From the NCBI GenBank assembly GCA_946800325.1, contig OX326961.1, positions 50,246,293-50,310,292 on the forward strand: a DNA stretch of 64,000 nt, written 5' to 3'. The translations under genes and the position numbers were made by a program. This document shows positions 11,801 to 23,500 of this stretch, piece after piece. Every line of letters begins with the position of its first letter. Position 1 is the stretch's first letter. Source of the DNA: Luzula sylvatica (lineage: Eukaryota; Streptophyta; Magnoliopsida; Poales; Juncaceae). The notes beneath the pieces were generated by a model. That model was not told the DNA's origin. It saw only the letters and a list, made by a program, of their open reading frames with translations, and ran no database searches.

Positions 11801-12791
11801 ACTCGAGAAATTAATTCTGTGAATAAATCTCATGACTTCAAGATATCAAATAATTAAGGGTGATTAAAACCCAACATATATGTTGATCATTCTTCGTGAA
11901 TCCATTTTATCAGTTGTGAGGGTACTATTAGCACACCACCGCACAACCAAAAATTTAAAATTGAAAAATATTTGGTTCATGGCCAAAAAGTGACATGGTC
12001 CCAAACATTGTTGTCAATCTTGGTTTCATGAGCAGAGATCGTGCTTTCAATTGAAATCTTTAACAAATGATTCTTCTGGATCATTATGTGTGTCCATGTG
12101 AGGTTCTTTTAAATGATTTTTCAAGATCATTTTGTATGTGATCATGACCTACACGATGTTCAACTTTTATTCCAATTGTAAACACAAAGTATGTCAATTG
12201 ATAAATTTCGTGTTACGATTTGATAATAAGCAAACACGAGACCATCATGATAAAGCATCAATTAATATAAAAAAATCGTTTGTATAGTGGATCTACAGGT
12301 CCACTAATATTCTCATGCATATATTCTTGAAATGTTGGAGGCTCTAATTTTCACTTTGTTGTTCATGGCCTAGCAAACAATTTTCTTTGATGACATCACA
12401 AATAAATTATTTATTTCTTAGGATCTTATGGATCATCATCGATGACCCCAATTCATTTTTTTTTCACATGATAACACAATATATCATGACAAACGGTTAA
12501 TAAATTTGAGTAAATAAACTTCTGATTTATTACCAAATATGTCTCAAATGTACTAATATGTCTCAAATGTACTAATATGTGAATAGTGCAAACAAATCGT
12601 TAATTTTCTAATATATATTTGATCTCTGAAATATTAAATAAAATGCATAAATATTCACGATTCATCTTGGTTATGATATCCATTTCAGCGGATATCACTA
12701 TAAATAATCAAAGATTTGGGAAAACATAAATATATTATTTGTAACTCATTTTATTTCCCTTTGTGGGCATATATAAACTCTTCGAGAGTTT
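8860..12791 (-). repeat. Dispersed array of stem-variable mini-hairpins (loop TTCNN)
   Basis: At least 14 short perfect inverted repeats enclose a 5-nt loop beginning TTC (NNGAA in element sense). Examples: AACTC-TTCGG-GAGTT (8860-8874), ATATGC-TTCGT-GCATAT (9018-9034), AAATCC-TTCAT-GGATTT (9071-9087), GTAAAC-TTCTT-GTTTAC (10084-10100), TTGAAC-TTCTG-GTTCAA (10136-10152), ATTACTC-TTCAA-GAGTAAT (10479-10497) and AAACTC-TTCGA-GAGTTT (12775-12791). Stems differ from site to site while the loop class is kept. They are scattered through the former coding interior. Confidence 0.75.
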
Positions 12792-13336
12792 TTCATTCAA
12801 TTCGAAACTACCACCGGTTTGGTGTTTCCTTATTCATAATCAAAAGAGAGAAATCAATTGTACTTTTCAATACGGTATTTGTAATATCACTATCAAGTAT
12901 GCTATGTGTAATATCATCATTGATGTTTTCTCTCTTTTTTTTTCATTAAATTGCATTTTGCAATATGGTTTCTTTTTGCCTTTTTAATTGTTATGGTGTC
13001 TCCGAGATCCATGATCTCTAAATGAATTTTCGCATCAAGAACTCTTGGTAAGTTGTTTGTGGATGATATGTCCAAGACAACAAATTCTAGTTTTGCTAAA
13101 TTTTTCATAATACAAACATCGTTTGTAAGGGAAGGAAAAGAAAACCAACTTTTTTTTTTTGTAAGAGAAGGAAAGAAGAATAATACAATCTTCATTTGTT
13201 TGTTTTCTTTGTTTGTAAGAGAAGAAAAAAAATAATACAAACTTCATTTTTAAGAGAAGAAAAGAAAAAGAATAAATATTATTACCTTCGCTAGAAATCT
13301 TGAGATTCAAGACAATAGAGCTTCGTGCTGATAACG

Positions 13337-13665
13337 TGTTGTAAAATTAGCAAAAATCTCAAGAAGCAACACTCAAGAAATAAGAGAAAATAATTTAAGA
13401 GAAGAAGAGATGAGAGAATAGTAAATATTTCATTTCATTGGATTCATTTCTCTATCCTATTACAATGAGAAGTGAGGGATATTTATAGCCTACTCAATAC
13501 CATGGATCCATACACAATACCATGGATGGTTATCTACAAAAAACCATGAGTGGTGCCCATGGTATATATTACCATGATACAATACCATGGGTGGTGCCAT
13601 CATACACATAAAATAAAATCTAATAATAATACATTCACATTAATATATACAATATATTTATAACA
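13337..13665 (-). repeat. 5' LTR of the 8000-13665 Copia element
   Basis: 329 bp. It ends in element sense with TTTTACAACA, followed immediately by the primer-binding region CGTTATCAGCACGAAGC. The right-hand copy of the ACAAG duplication is at 13666-13670. Confidence 0.92.
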
Positions 13666-14589
13666 ACAAGAAATTATTACATTTAAGTATAAGTATAAAT
13701 TATATTTTCATTGTGTTAATATAAAAATTTAATTTATCACCATAATCTCAAAATAACTAAAATTAGTTTAAATATTGACTTTTTATATTATTTGAAAATA
13801 TTTCTAATTATTTTGTCATTTTCTTAATATTTATAAATATGCATTATATTTCAAATATTTGAGTTTTCTACTAATTAGTAATCAAATGTAATGCTAGACT
13901 CAGTACTAATTCAAAGAAACCAGGAAATATTCTAAAATATAATTAATATTTGCAAAAATTATAAAAATTGTGAAATATTATAAATTATTCTAAAACATTA
14001 TTAGAATTTTAAAATATTAAAACATGATGTATACAAAATTAATATTTATATATTTTATTTATTTATTTAAATTATTGTGTTTGATTAATTTTTTAGTTAT
14101 AAAATGAAAACATTATCCATACTTATACTATGTCAAAATGATTTTCTTTGGAAAATATGATTATTTTCATTTTGATGTTTTTTTTTCAAATAATAGAGAT
14201 TTTAGAGATATACATATATATGAGTGCAACATGGGTTAATTTATCAAGGAAAAAAACAATTTTTACATCTCTCGACCTTTCATAGGTCGAGAGTGTCATA
14301 TCTCGAATTTTCAAATATTTTGGTATATTGTAGTAAATCTGAGACGTATTGTGTTTTCTTATAAAAAATTTCCTAAATTTATTTGCAAATTTTAGTAAAT
14401 ATAAATCTTGAAATTTCATAATTCAATTACATCAACCCAAACATAAAAACTATAAATCCAGTAATTTCATTTTCGTGAATCCAAACATTTAAATTTGAAG
14501 TGCATTTTCGGAAAGTCGACTTGCGAAAAATTAATTTACTTGATGTAATTTCTAATACGGTCATCCAAACATGTCCTAAAAAGAAACTA

Positions 14590-14650
14590 CGAATAAATAA
14601 AAAATTCGATAACAAATACCGAATAAATAAAATCTTCGATAACAAATACC
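14590..14650. repeat. Two-copy ~30-bp tandem repeat
   Basis: CGAATAAATAAAAAATTCGA followed by TAACAAATAC recurs once with small changes. It lies in the short AT-rich stretch between the Harbinger-like element and the MULE. Confidence 0.6.
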
Positions 14651-15166
14651 GAAATCAAATATGATTTTAGATTCGACTGGAAAATACAAAGGCTGAATAT
14701 AAATACAAAATATATACAGAAAAAATAGAAACGAAGACAACAAACGATTACGAGTACAAAACATGATACAAAAAATAAAGGAAAAAGTCCGATTTTGCCC
14801 CCCAACAAATACCAAAATGTTCAAGTTGCTGTTGGTTCAAATTTCCTATTGTTTGATTATCTCAAATACAATGTCGATACTACTAACGAAATCTAGCAAG
14901 ATAAATGTGTAGGAGATAGGTACAAAATGAAAGGATCAATCAAGAATAACAACAATCAAAGACGTCAAAGAATCACGGATAAAATCAAGACGCACATGAA
15001 TCAAGACATTGAAGAATTGCGAAGAAGATCAAGACATAGAAGATTCCGCAAGTTGGGATATCTACCTAATCATCAATACAATATATAGGTATCTCTAAAC
15101 TTGTTTAAAAGATTAAACTCAATGAAAAAGTACTTGAATTAAATTAAAAAGGCTGAAATCAGTATG

Positions 15167-15691
15167 TCCGTTGCAACGGAATTCCAGTCCGTTGTAACGG
15201 AACTACTCGATTTATTCAACATGGGAAAAACCAGTATAGTCCGTTGCAACGTAATCACCAATACGTTGTAACGGAAATGTACGTTGTAACGGAACTCTAT
15301 CTCCGTTGCAACGTTATTTTATTTCCAATGAGGAAGCCTGTCACAGAAGAATGTCCGTTGTAACGGACATCAATGCTTCACTTCAGTATAAACTTACACA
15401 TACGTCCGTTGCAACGGATTAACCAATCCGTTGTAACGGAACACCTCATCCCGTTGTAACGGAAAACTCTCCGTTGCAACGGGAATTAAATCCAAAGATG
15501 AAGTGTTGTCTCAGTAGAAGGTCCGTTGTAACGGACACAAGTCCGTGGCAACGGACTAGCTAACACAGAGTTCCGTTGTAACGGACTACTTACGTTACAA
15601 CGGACTGTGTAATAAATTCAAGTACGACAGCCTCCAACGGCTAGTTTTTGAATCACTCCGTTGCAACGGACCATATGTCCGTTGCAACGGA
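15167..15691. repeat. Array of 17 palindromic TCCGTTGYAACGGA sites in LTR U3
   Basis: I count 17 copies of the 14-bp dyad TCCGTTGCAACGGA or TCCGTTGTAACGGA, some with one or two changed bases, at irregular spacing of about 20-50 bp. Each half carries AACGG, the core bound by MYB/3R-MYB factors. A perfect mitosis-specific activator element, TCCAACGGCTA (consensus YCYAACGGYYA), sits at 15633-15643. The array ends about 40 bp upstream of the TATA box. Binding is inferred. Confidence 0.8.
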
Positions 15692-15731
15692 CTATTCAGA
15701 ATAAGCAAGTGAGGGAAGGAACTATGTGTTA

Positions 15732-15740
15732 TATAAATAG
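15732..15740 (+). promoter_or_regulatory. TATA box of the solo LTR
   Basis: TATAAATAG follows the dyad array, and downstream lies CT-rich leader-like sequence (CCTTCCCTCATATTCTCTC). This fixes the LTR as plus-strand in sense and marks U3/R. Confidence 0.6.
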
Positions 15741-16516
15741 AAACCTTCCCTCATATTCTCTCATCACTTCAACTATCCAAATTATACCTTCCAAAGAGAG
15801 AATCCTTGCTATACCATTGAGTTAGATAATCTTCTAAAAACATTCTTAGAGATTAGATTTCCCTCTTCTCCTTTCAAATACTATTCCCAACTTGCGTGAC
15901 CGATCACGTCTTAGTTCGTATTTAGAAATTGTAATAGGCTAGTACAAAAAGTGTAAAGAGCCTTAGCTATAGATCGATAGAAGCGTGTAAATCGATCTAG
16001 GCAAATCCTTGTAATCGAGTTGAGTTGGAATTCAATCGAAAGCCAAAAATAGGCACAAGGCATTCCCGGAGACGTAGGTACTTGCCACTAATCGAATCGG
16101 TCGATTAAGCAAGTAAAGGGTGAGTTAAAGCTATAGAGCAACCACCTACCGAACTCCGTAATCAACATCGTGTGTTCACGTGTTCGGTATTTTCTACTCT
16201 ATTTAAATTTCATTAATTAGCTTCCGCAAGAAGAATTTGTATACCTAGTCGAAAATTGCCCACTAGGTTACCTATTCACCTCCCTCTAGGTTAGAATTAA
16301 CCAACAGTTGCCCCCTCACTTTTTTTTTGCGTGTTTTTGCCCCCCTAAACTTCTTATTTTTGTTCGTTTTGCCCCCTCCGTCAAATAAATGGTGCCCCCT
16401 GTTAAATGATGATATTTTATACATATTTTAACCCGACCCGTTAATCATTTAACCCGACCCATCACTTACAACCCGACCCGTCACTTAAACCCCTCTCTTT
16501 CCTCTCTCACTCCAGC

Positions 16517-16587
<71 letters not shown>
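16517..16587. repeat. (CT)n microsatellite in left MULE TIR
   Basis: About 70 bp of near-pure CT. The right TIR carries the inverse (GA)n at 28688-28741 in the matching position, so the microsatellite belongs to the element. DNA to about 17120 continues with degenerate TTTCAGATTTAAATTAGGGTT repeats and looks like a leader or intron. Confidence 0.85.
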
Positions 16588-16589
<2 letters not shown>

Positions 16590-17131
16590 GCCGTGCTTCG
16601 CGCCTCTCTCTCCAGTCGACTCCAGCGCCGTGCTCCAGCTAGGTCAGTCCTCTCTCGCGTCATTCTCTCTCTCTCTCGCGCGCGACTCTCTCTCTCCTGG
16701 TTTCGCGACTCTCTCTCTCTCCTGGTCTCGCGATTTAGGGTTTAGGGTTTCAATTTTGTTTAGCAGATTTATTGCCAGTTAATTAGGGTTTCAATTAGGG
16801 TTTTAATTAGGGTTTAAATTTTCTCTCTCTCTCTCTCGCGACTTAAATTTTCAGATTTCAATTTCAATTTTGTTTCAGATTTCAGATTTAAATTAGGGTT
16901 TTAATTTCAGATTTCAATTTGTTTCAATTTCAGATTTAAATTAGGGTTCAGATTGCAATTTCAATTTTCAGATTTAATTTAGGGTTCAGATTTAAATTAG
17001 GGTTCAATTTTCAGATTTAAATTAGGGTTCCGATTTAAATTTTCAGATTTCAATTTCAATTTTGTTTCAGATTTCGGATTTCAATTAGAGTTCTTTAATC
17101 ATGCTATTCTTTGTTTTTCAGATTTAAGATT

Positions 17132-17455
17132 ATGACAAAAGAAGGATTCTACGTCGTTTTTGTTGGTAAAAGATCCGGTATTTACGACAATTGGGCGTCA
17201 TGCAACGATCAAGTTTGCGGTTATTCGCGCTCGACATTCAAAAAGTATTCGTCGAGGAAAGAAGCCGATGATGCTTGGATGAGGTACTCAAATACCGACA
17301 ATTGGGCGTCGAGGAAAGAAGTCGACGATGATAGCGACAAAAGGGGGTATAGGAAAGAAGCCGTCGAGAAAAATAACAACAATAATAGGGTAATATTTGG
17401 AGTAATATTTATGTTAATATTGATGTATGGATTAATGTATGGTTTAATGTATTAA
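17132..17455 (+). CDS. MULE-borne ORF with RNase H1 N-terminal hybrid-binding (viroplasmin-like) domain
   Basis: A 107-residue frame whose ATG lies 12 bp after a good splice acceptor (TTTTTCAG, ending 17121), so an upstream non-coding exon is likely. Residues about 7-45 read YVVFVGKRSGIYDNWASC followed by QVCGYSRSTFKKYSSRKEAD and AW. This is the pattern of the hybrid-binding domain of eukaryotic RNase H1, shared with caulimovirus viroplasmin (family PF01693), which grips RNA:DNA hybrids. No catalytic RNase H domain follows. The middle has a second DNWASRKE phrase, and the C-terminus is hydrophobic because it runs into an ATG-TATGGATTA minisatellite. It lies convergent to the transposase, as mudrB lies to mudrA in maize MuDR. 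It may be a captured host exon or an element gene; expression is unknown. Confidence 0.7.
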   Translation: MTKEGFYVVFVGKRSGIYDNWASCNDQVCGYSRSTFKKYSSRKEADDAWMRYSNTDNWASRKEVDDDSDKRGYRKEAVEKNNNNNRVIFGVIFMLILMYGLMYGLMY

Positions 17456-17620
17456 TGTATGGATTTATGAGTAATGTATGGATTAATGTATTAATGCATG
17501 GATTTATGAGTAATGTATGGATTAATGTTAATTTATGGATTAATGTATGGATTTATGAGTAATGTATGGATTAATGTTAATTTATGGATTAATGTATTAA
17601 TGGGCCAATTATGTATTAAT
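17400..17620. repeat. Minisatellite of TAATGTATGGATTAATG units
   Basis: Degenerate tandem units of 15-35 bp (TAATGTATGGATTTATGAG, TAATGTTAATTTATGGAT). They overlap the 3' end of the hybrid-binding-domain ORF and supply its hydrophobic tail codons. Confidence 0.75.
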
Positions 17621-17694
17621 TTTGTCTCATCACAGGGGGTATGATGGGGGTCTCATCACAGGGGGTATGAAGGCGAAAATTGAACATAACTTCA

Positions 17695-17885
17695 AACTAA
17701 ATGAATTCGAGACAAAAATAAATGAATTCGATACAACATAAATTCGATACAAACTAAATGAATTCGATATAACATAAATTCGATACAAACTAAATAAATT
17801 CGATACAACATAAATTCGATACAAACTAAATAAATTCGATACAACATAAATTCGATACAAACTAAATAAATTCGATACAACATAT
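17695..17885. repeat. Tandem repeat, ~44-bp unit (AAATTCGATACAACATAAATT)
   Basis: About four units alternate CGATACAACATAAATT with CGATACAAACTAAATAAATT. They fill the gap between the two convergent genes of the MULE, just past the transposase stop codon. They also create repetitive minus-strand frames that are not genes. Confidence 0.8.
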
Positions 17886-18198
17886 AAACCATAAATTAAT
17901 TCTAAAACATATCGTTTGACGGTTTCCGATTAGATGATTGCGGCGTTTGGCTTGACGATTGCCCGGAAGCACTTCTTGAGGTGTTCGACGCCTACAAAGA
18001 ATCCGAAAACATATTATACACATTTTTTATACATAAATTGTAAATAATTTAATTTACCTTCGAACAAGTCTTTTTATTGTGCCCGTGTTGACCACATGAA
18101 GAACACGTTATTACTTGACCGCCCCGGGCCATTTTAGTTTTGCTCGTCGGTTTCGGCACTACATCGGATTCCCTACGAGCATGTTTTTTAGGTCGGCC

Positions 18199-19188
18199 TG
18201 AAGGAGAATATCCTCGACTCCGGGCCCGCGCAGCGGAATGAAGGCCCGGTCCGATTCTCCGATTCCCGAGATCACGCCATGACTTCGAGGGTACGATGCG
18301 AATAGAAGGATAGATCTATACCAGCGTGAAATTGATCACGCACGAAGGGTTGATCGCCGCCTTCTATCTCCTGTCACGCTGGTGACAATCCGCGCGTCCC
18401 ATACCACGCGTCTTTCACCGTTCGTTGGCCGTCTTCTCACTCCTTGGGTCGATCACAATCTAAGAGCCACAATTGTCGCTCCTCTACTTGTATCTACCGT
18501 GAGTCGCAAGACGTCGGTCGCGGATGCACCTGCCTAGACGATGCACCGGCGAACTTGCTCGATCGTTTGATTCTCTACACCGAGAAAACTCCTTTTCTCG
18601 GTTATCTCTCTTTACACCCTTTCACTCAATAGAAAGTTGTATCTCAATTATTCTGGAAAAACTCCTGAATATTCTGAATAAGATTGCATTAACTTGCATA
18701 GTGATGAGAGAGAAAGTATCCTATTTATACCTAATAGGATCAGGATTAGCCAAAAGGCATGTATATCCAATATACATCCTCTCACACAGAAAACTGCATG
18801 AACCTGGTCAGTATTCTGTCATTTCGAAATTGGTAAATTTCTCAGACAGACCATCACCCAACATGAAAGTTGTAGATAATCTAATTATCTACACAACCCA
18901 ATTTGGTCCAGCCCAATTGGAGTTCGTATGCAAAAGTTATGACTGTTTTACTAACTGTATGTCATACTGTTGCACCCTTTCGGTATTTCACATAAACGAC
19001 ACTAATACTTCGTTCATATGAAATATATTTCTACATGAAGGATATAGATAATCTAATTATCTATCTAACCCAATTTGAACCATTCAAATCGGATTTTCCC
19101 ACTGACAGTTATGGCCACGAATGTACGACTACATTCGTTTATCCTTGTGTACACTTTTACGGTTGATCCTGAAACTGTATTTCCTTCA
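18199..19188 (-). repeat. 3' LTR of the 18199-26533 Copia element
   Basis: 990 bp. It carries repeated U3 subunits of about 165-200 bp, each with the hairpin TAGATAATCTAATTATCTA. A 165-residue frame inside it (18524-19021) is present in both LTRs but resembles no protein and is not called as a gene. Confidence 0.95.
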
Positions 19189-20522
19189 GTCTCCCACTCA
19201 ATTTCAGATCTACCTAAAAGGTACTCATGCATATCCAATACACACGATTTTAGAGAATATAGCTCGCGTATCAAATACCAAGCTATGCACATCCAATTTT
19301 ATGATCAAGCCCGACTTAGTACGACTCGTTGTGTGACCATGTAGGTTCGACTTAACGATGGCAGTAGGTTGTTTCCAATGCCTACAAGCTCATGAGCGGG
19401 ATCTAGTCACTCCATCATAGCTACCCATGTTAAACGAATAATGATTGTGATCATTGTGCCTATCTCGAATAGCGGTTACTAGGTCTCTTGTTTGCGATAT
19501 CCGTTAATCAAAATGCATGGTTATAGTCATCCTTATAATTTGATTAACTACACTTATTCCCCGATTCCGAGTAGAGTTAACAAATTTCAATCGATATTAA
19601 CCATTAATACCATTGACCGTGGCCACGGTTTTCGTTAATCAACTCATCGAGCGGCGCCTAAGAGATATCTCTTCCTTTCGGAATAAACAATTCCTATCTT
19701 GGAGACTCACATTGAATTCCGTGTTTCGGACAATACCCAATGATGACCCTTTTAACTCCCTGTTACGGTGAGCGTAAGATCATATCAAAGCATTGTGTTA
19801 CGCACGTAACGCAATCAATGATCCCCTCAAGTTTGAAGAACCTAAAACCCTACTCGTCGCGAGTTCATCCATAATGACTAAACCATGTCATGATCTCGCG
19901 GCTTTGGTCATATCCAATACATGTAACCTAACATATATCTACGTTCCCGATTCGACAAGCACCTTGTCCCATGATTAGCAAAACATAATCATCTCCTCGG
20001 CTAACGTACTAGTGTACGCGTTCAGTCTATTCCCTTGTAATAGTAATGCTTCTCTCTTAAGCAAACTGACCCGCGACTAGGGATGTTTAGAAATGACACT
20101 TTAAGTATAACGGTTTCGCTGCACATGGTCCTCAACCATGTCGACGTCCACACAAGTTCAAATCAAGGTTCATGTAATCATATTACACAACCCAGCACAC
20201 AGTTTTCATATAAGGTGAATGCATGAAAATTTAAGTAAACAAAATTTTTAAAAGGGATACATTCATATGGACTAAGTATTTGGGTGATACAACGTTTACC
20301 TATGGGTATTTCCATACCCACAACCTGCGTGGACTATCGTATTAGATAACTACACTCTACTCTCTTCTTCCTCCTCTAGGTATCTCCATACCCATAGTCA
20401 TCGCATGACAGTCACGCGCGACTAGAGAGAGCGGTTTTGTAAACGGGTCCGCACGTTCCCGCTAGTGTTAAATCTTCGGCAGGATTGGAACATTTCCAAT
20501 ACCTACGATCACATCTTTTCAC

Positions 20523-23500
20523 AAAATTTCATGGATCAAATGAAATTTTCTGAGTATTGGCTAGAAGTGGTTGTGACCTCGGCATTTTTGGCTTGTACTA
20601 TTGCGTTTCACGCAATAAACAACCATAAATCCGATAACTCGTGGCTACGAGAGTTTGGTCATGTTTCCTTGATCCATACCACTTCCTTTTGCGATTAATA
20701 ACCGCAATATACTCGCCTCCGTACATAGAATCATAAACTATTGGTCTTGTGAAACCATTCCACATAACCGTGTTTTCATTTAAGCAAAACATGTACACAC
20801 TTTGTGATCGAAAGTCGTGCTACATATTTGGATGTGCTTAATCTTTGGAAACTGTTGTTGTTATAACTCGTTATAACCAACACGTCCTCCACACCATTAT
20901 AGATAAAAATCCTGAATTCTTTCGCAAAGTATTCAAGGATAACATTCACCGCTATAAATACAGATTCCAATGGGTTTAAATATACATAACCATTATGTAT
21001 ATAAATGTATAACCATTATACATTCACAAGAGTTAGTCTTATGTAATAGAATTACATTCAAACTCATGTGATTCCCATGAATTTATTGACGGTAAATTAG
21101 ACGACTTATGTGTATGACGTATAGCCACATACATATCATGACAGATATAATAGATCCTAACATCAAATGTAAGGCATAATATTATTACTTTTCGCGCTGC
21201 TTGATGTCTCACATCGAGCCTTTGAAAATTTCTGTCATTCGACATTTTGATTTAACTCCTCCAAGGAGTTATATGTTGAAAACCATTTTCAACAATATGT
21301 CGATATATGTGCCATAACATAGAACGAGAAACTTCTTAGATATATCCTATAGATCTTCATGCTTATTCATAAGCGGTCTCGTCTAAATCCTTTGTCGTTA
21401 CAAGAAATATAACGCAGCTCCCACTAACCTTCATGTGTACACAAAGTTTTCATTCGTTCCGACAATGTTATAACTATTTATAACTTTGTCAAAACGAATA
21501 TTCCAATTCCGAGAAGCATTCTTTAATCCATCATATGGATCGTTAAAGCATGCATATCCTATTCCAATTCTTATGAATCGACAAAACCGTAAGGTTGTGT
21601 CAAGTACACATCCTTTAATAAAATTTCTGTTAAGAAATTCGGTTTTGACATCCATCTTGCCACATCACATAGTCATAATACGCGATTATGGCAAGCATAA
21701 TTTCAAGAATAGGAAAGCATGGCAACATGTGAAAACGTTTCTTCATAGTCCGACTTTGAATTGCATGAAACTCTTCGCAAAAAGCCTCGCTTTATATATA
21801 TGCGTATTCCTATCCATGTAGGTTCTTCATCTTGAAAAACCTACTCACATTTCACGGGTCTAACCCAGAAAGTGATGAAATCAAGTTCTGAACTTGATAA
21901 TTTACATGGATCGAATCTCAGATTTCATGACACCATGTCATGTGGAATCAACTTTTCATAGCATCCTTGTAGGATATCGAATCATCATATGATTTCGATC
22001 TATCATCATTAGCCACGATAAATCCGTATTTACCGGCTTATGATATAGCCTACTTGATCTACGAAAAATTCCTTTGTGTGTTCGACTTGCGTTCATCAAT
22101 TCTTGATGAAGCCATGTCAACTTTCATCGGTACAATGTTCATTTTCAGATCTCGAACTCTTTCGAGATTTATTCTACTCCCACTAGCCCGCATAGAGATA
22201 AATGACATCAAGTTCCAAACTTGTGCTCATCTAGTCCTCCTCCAAGAAGGCATCTCTTCGAGCCACGAAAATCTCATTTTCATAGGGACGTTAGAACTAA
22301 TACCCTTTAGTTTCCTTAACGATAAACGAACAATTTCCAGATTTGGGATTGAGTTTAACCGAAACAAATTTCGAAATATACTCACATCCTCAAATATGTA
22401 CAAATGACAACTTCGGAACCATTCCGATCCATATCTCATATGGCGTTTTTGTACCGATTAGAAGGTTTATGGTCCATATCTTATATGCAACCATTCATTA
22501 GTGCCGCTGTCTCAAGGGCGTATCCCCAAAACATTGTTGGGAGATCCTATTGGCTTATCATTTATCGAACCATGTCCAACATGCGTTCATTTCCTCTTTT
22601 CGGACACATCTCAATGTTCCAAATGAAGACAATCGTGAAACGATTCCACAATCATAAATGATCATCAATATTCATAACTCAAATATCGCATCTTCGATCC
22701 TATCGAAAGGTCTAGCTCAAATACTCGTCTTCTCGATCCTATCGAAAAGCTTTGATTTTCTTGCTTAGTTGATTTCGTATTTCGTTTTTGAAACTCTTTG
22801 AACCTTTCAAAAGTCTCTGTTTCGGCACGCATTAAATAGATATTTTCATATCTACTTTAACCGTCCATAAACGTAACAAAATACTGATAGCCTCCTCTTG
22901 CCTCGGAACTTATCGGAACATCATATGTAAATATAATTTCCAATAATTCGCTGGATCTTTCTCCAATACTTTGGAGAATGATGCCCTTTGTCATTTTGCC
23001 TAATAAATAAGTATTGCATTAATCAATCAAATCTAATTCGAATGATTCTAGCATTCCATCACATGGAATCTAGATACGCGTATCTCGTTTATATGGCCAA
23101 GACGGCAATGCCAAAAGAAGCAATCAACTGCTAGGTTTAATCCTCCTCGGATTTCACCATTCTTTGAGTCATTAGTTTGGACAACTCTTTGTCCGAACTC
23201 TCCATTTTGGAAAACATTTTCCCAAAATACCCTTAGACATACATTTCTTTCGATCCCTTCTTTGAATTACAAGGACATCCACGCATCTATATACATTGGA
23301 TTCCTCGGATACTCTGAGCATCTCCAATTCAAATTTAAATCGCATCATATGCAATTGCGGGATCGACTTATCTATCGAATGCATATGATATTCGGTCACG
23401 AACATCAAATCTCGTACCATCAACACACGAGTGTTAATCAAAGACCCATAAGGCGTCTCAAAATTAACCTACTCTTTGAGCCGCATCGAACCATTCAACG

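Larger units (their letters stand above)
8000..13665 (-). mobile_element. Copia LTR retrotransposon, non-autonomous, minus-strand sense
   Basis: Two LTRs (8000-8326, 13337-13665) are flanked by the 5-bp duplication ACAAG (7995-7999, 13666-13670). Sense is minus: a polypurine tract (AAGAGGGAG) abuts the left LTR, and TTATCAGCACGAAGC, a tRNA-type primer site, abuts the right LTR. No gag-pol frame survives. One recognisable trace is RPKRGRPIGSTK read on the minus strand near 9605-9640, a signature of the linker between integrase and reverse transcriptase in plant Copia elements. The LTRs differ by about 9 substitutions and one 2-bp indel, so transposition was fairly recent and must have used proteins supplied in trans. 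Confidence 0.9.
7679..14576. mobile_element. PIF/Harbinger-like non-autonomous element, split by a Copia element
   Basis: The left end GGGCACGTTTGTTTTG and the right end (inverse GGACATGTTTGGATGA) form degenerate inverted repeats. Subterminal GCAAGTCGACTT is conserved in both arms. The flanks are TAA (7676-7678) and TAA (14577-14579), the 3-bp duplication expected for this superfamily. Without the nested Copia element (8000-13665) and one copy of its duplication, the element is about 1.2 kb. No transposase was seen in the AT-rich flanking halves. Confidence 0.7.
14830..16306 (+). mobile_element. Solo LTR inside the left MULE TIR
   Basis: The ends TGTTGGTT and AACCAACA are inverted and of TG...CA type. 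The flanks carry the duplication GTTGC (14825-14829, 16307-16311). The 1477-bp unit has no internal partner LTR, so it is a solo LTR left by recombination. It contains a dyad array (15167-15691), a TATA box (15732) and a downstream stretch resembling R-U5. The MULE TIR sequence resumes at its right edge. Confidence 0.88.

Noticed and set aside
12716..13310. Several overlapping hydrophobic or Phe/Lys-rich frames on both strands
   Set aside because: They come from A/T-rich repeats (AAGGGAAAGAAG units near 13120-13260) just inside the Copia 5' LTR, with no conserved domain.
15167..15691. CRISPR-like regular repeats
   Set aside because: The unit is a 14-bp dyad at irregular spacing in plant LTR DNA. 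There are no spacers of constant length and no cas genes.
16481..16663. Arg/Glu-rich frame, and similar frames at 28468-28808
   Set aside because: Translation of CT/GA microsatellites in the MULE TIRs.
17630..17892. Repetitive YRIYVVSN minus-strand frames, possible membrane protein
   Set aside because: They are generated by the 44-bp tandem repeat between the two MULE genes.
18524..19021. 165-codon frame, present again at 25869-26366
   Set aside because: It lies wholly within the two LTR copies, has no recognisable domain and is explained by LTR identity.
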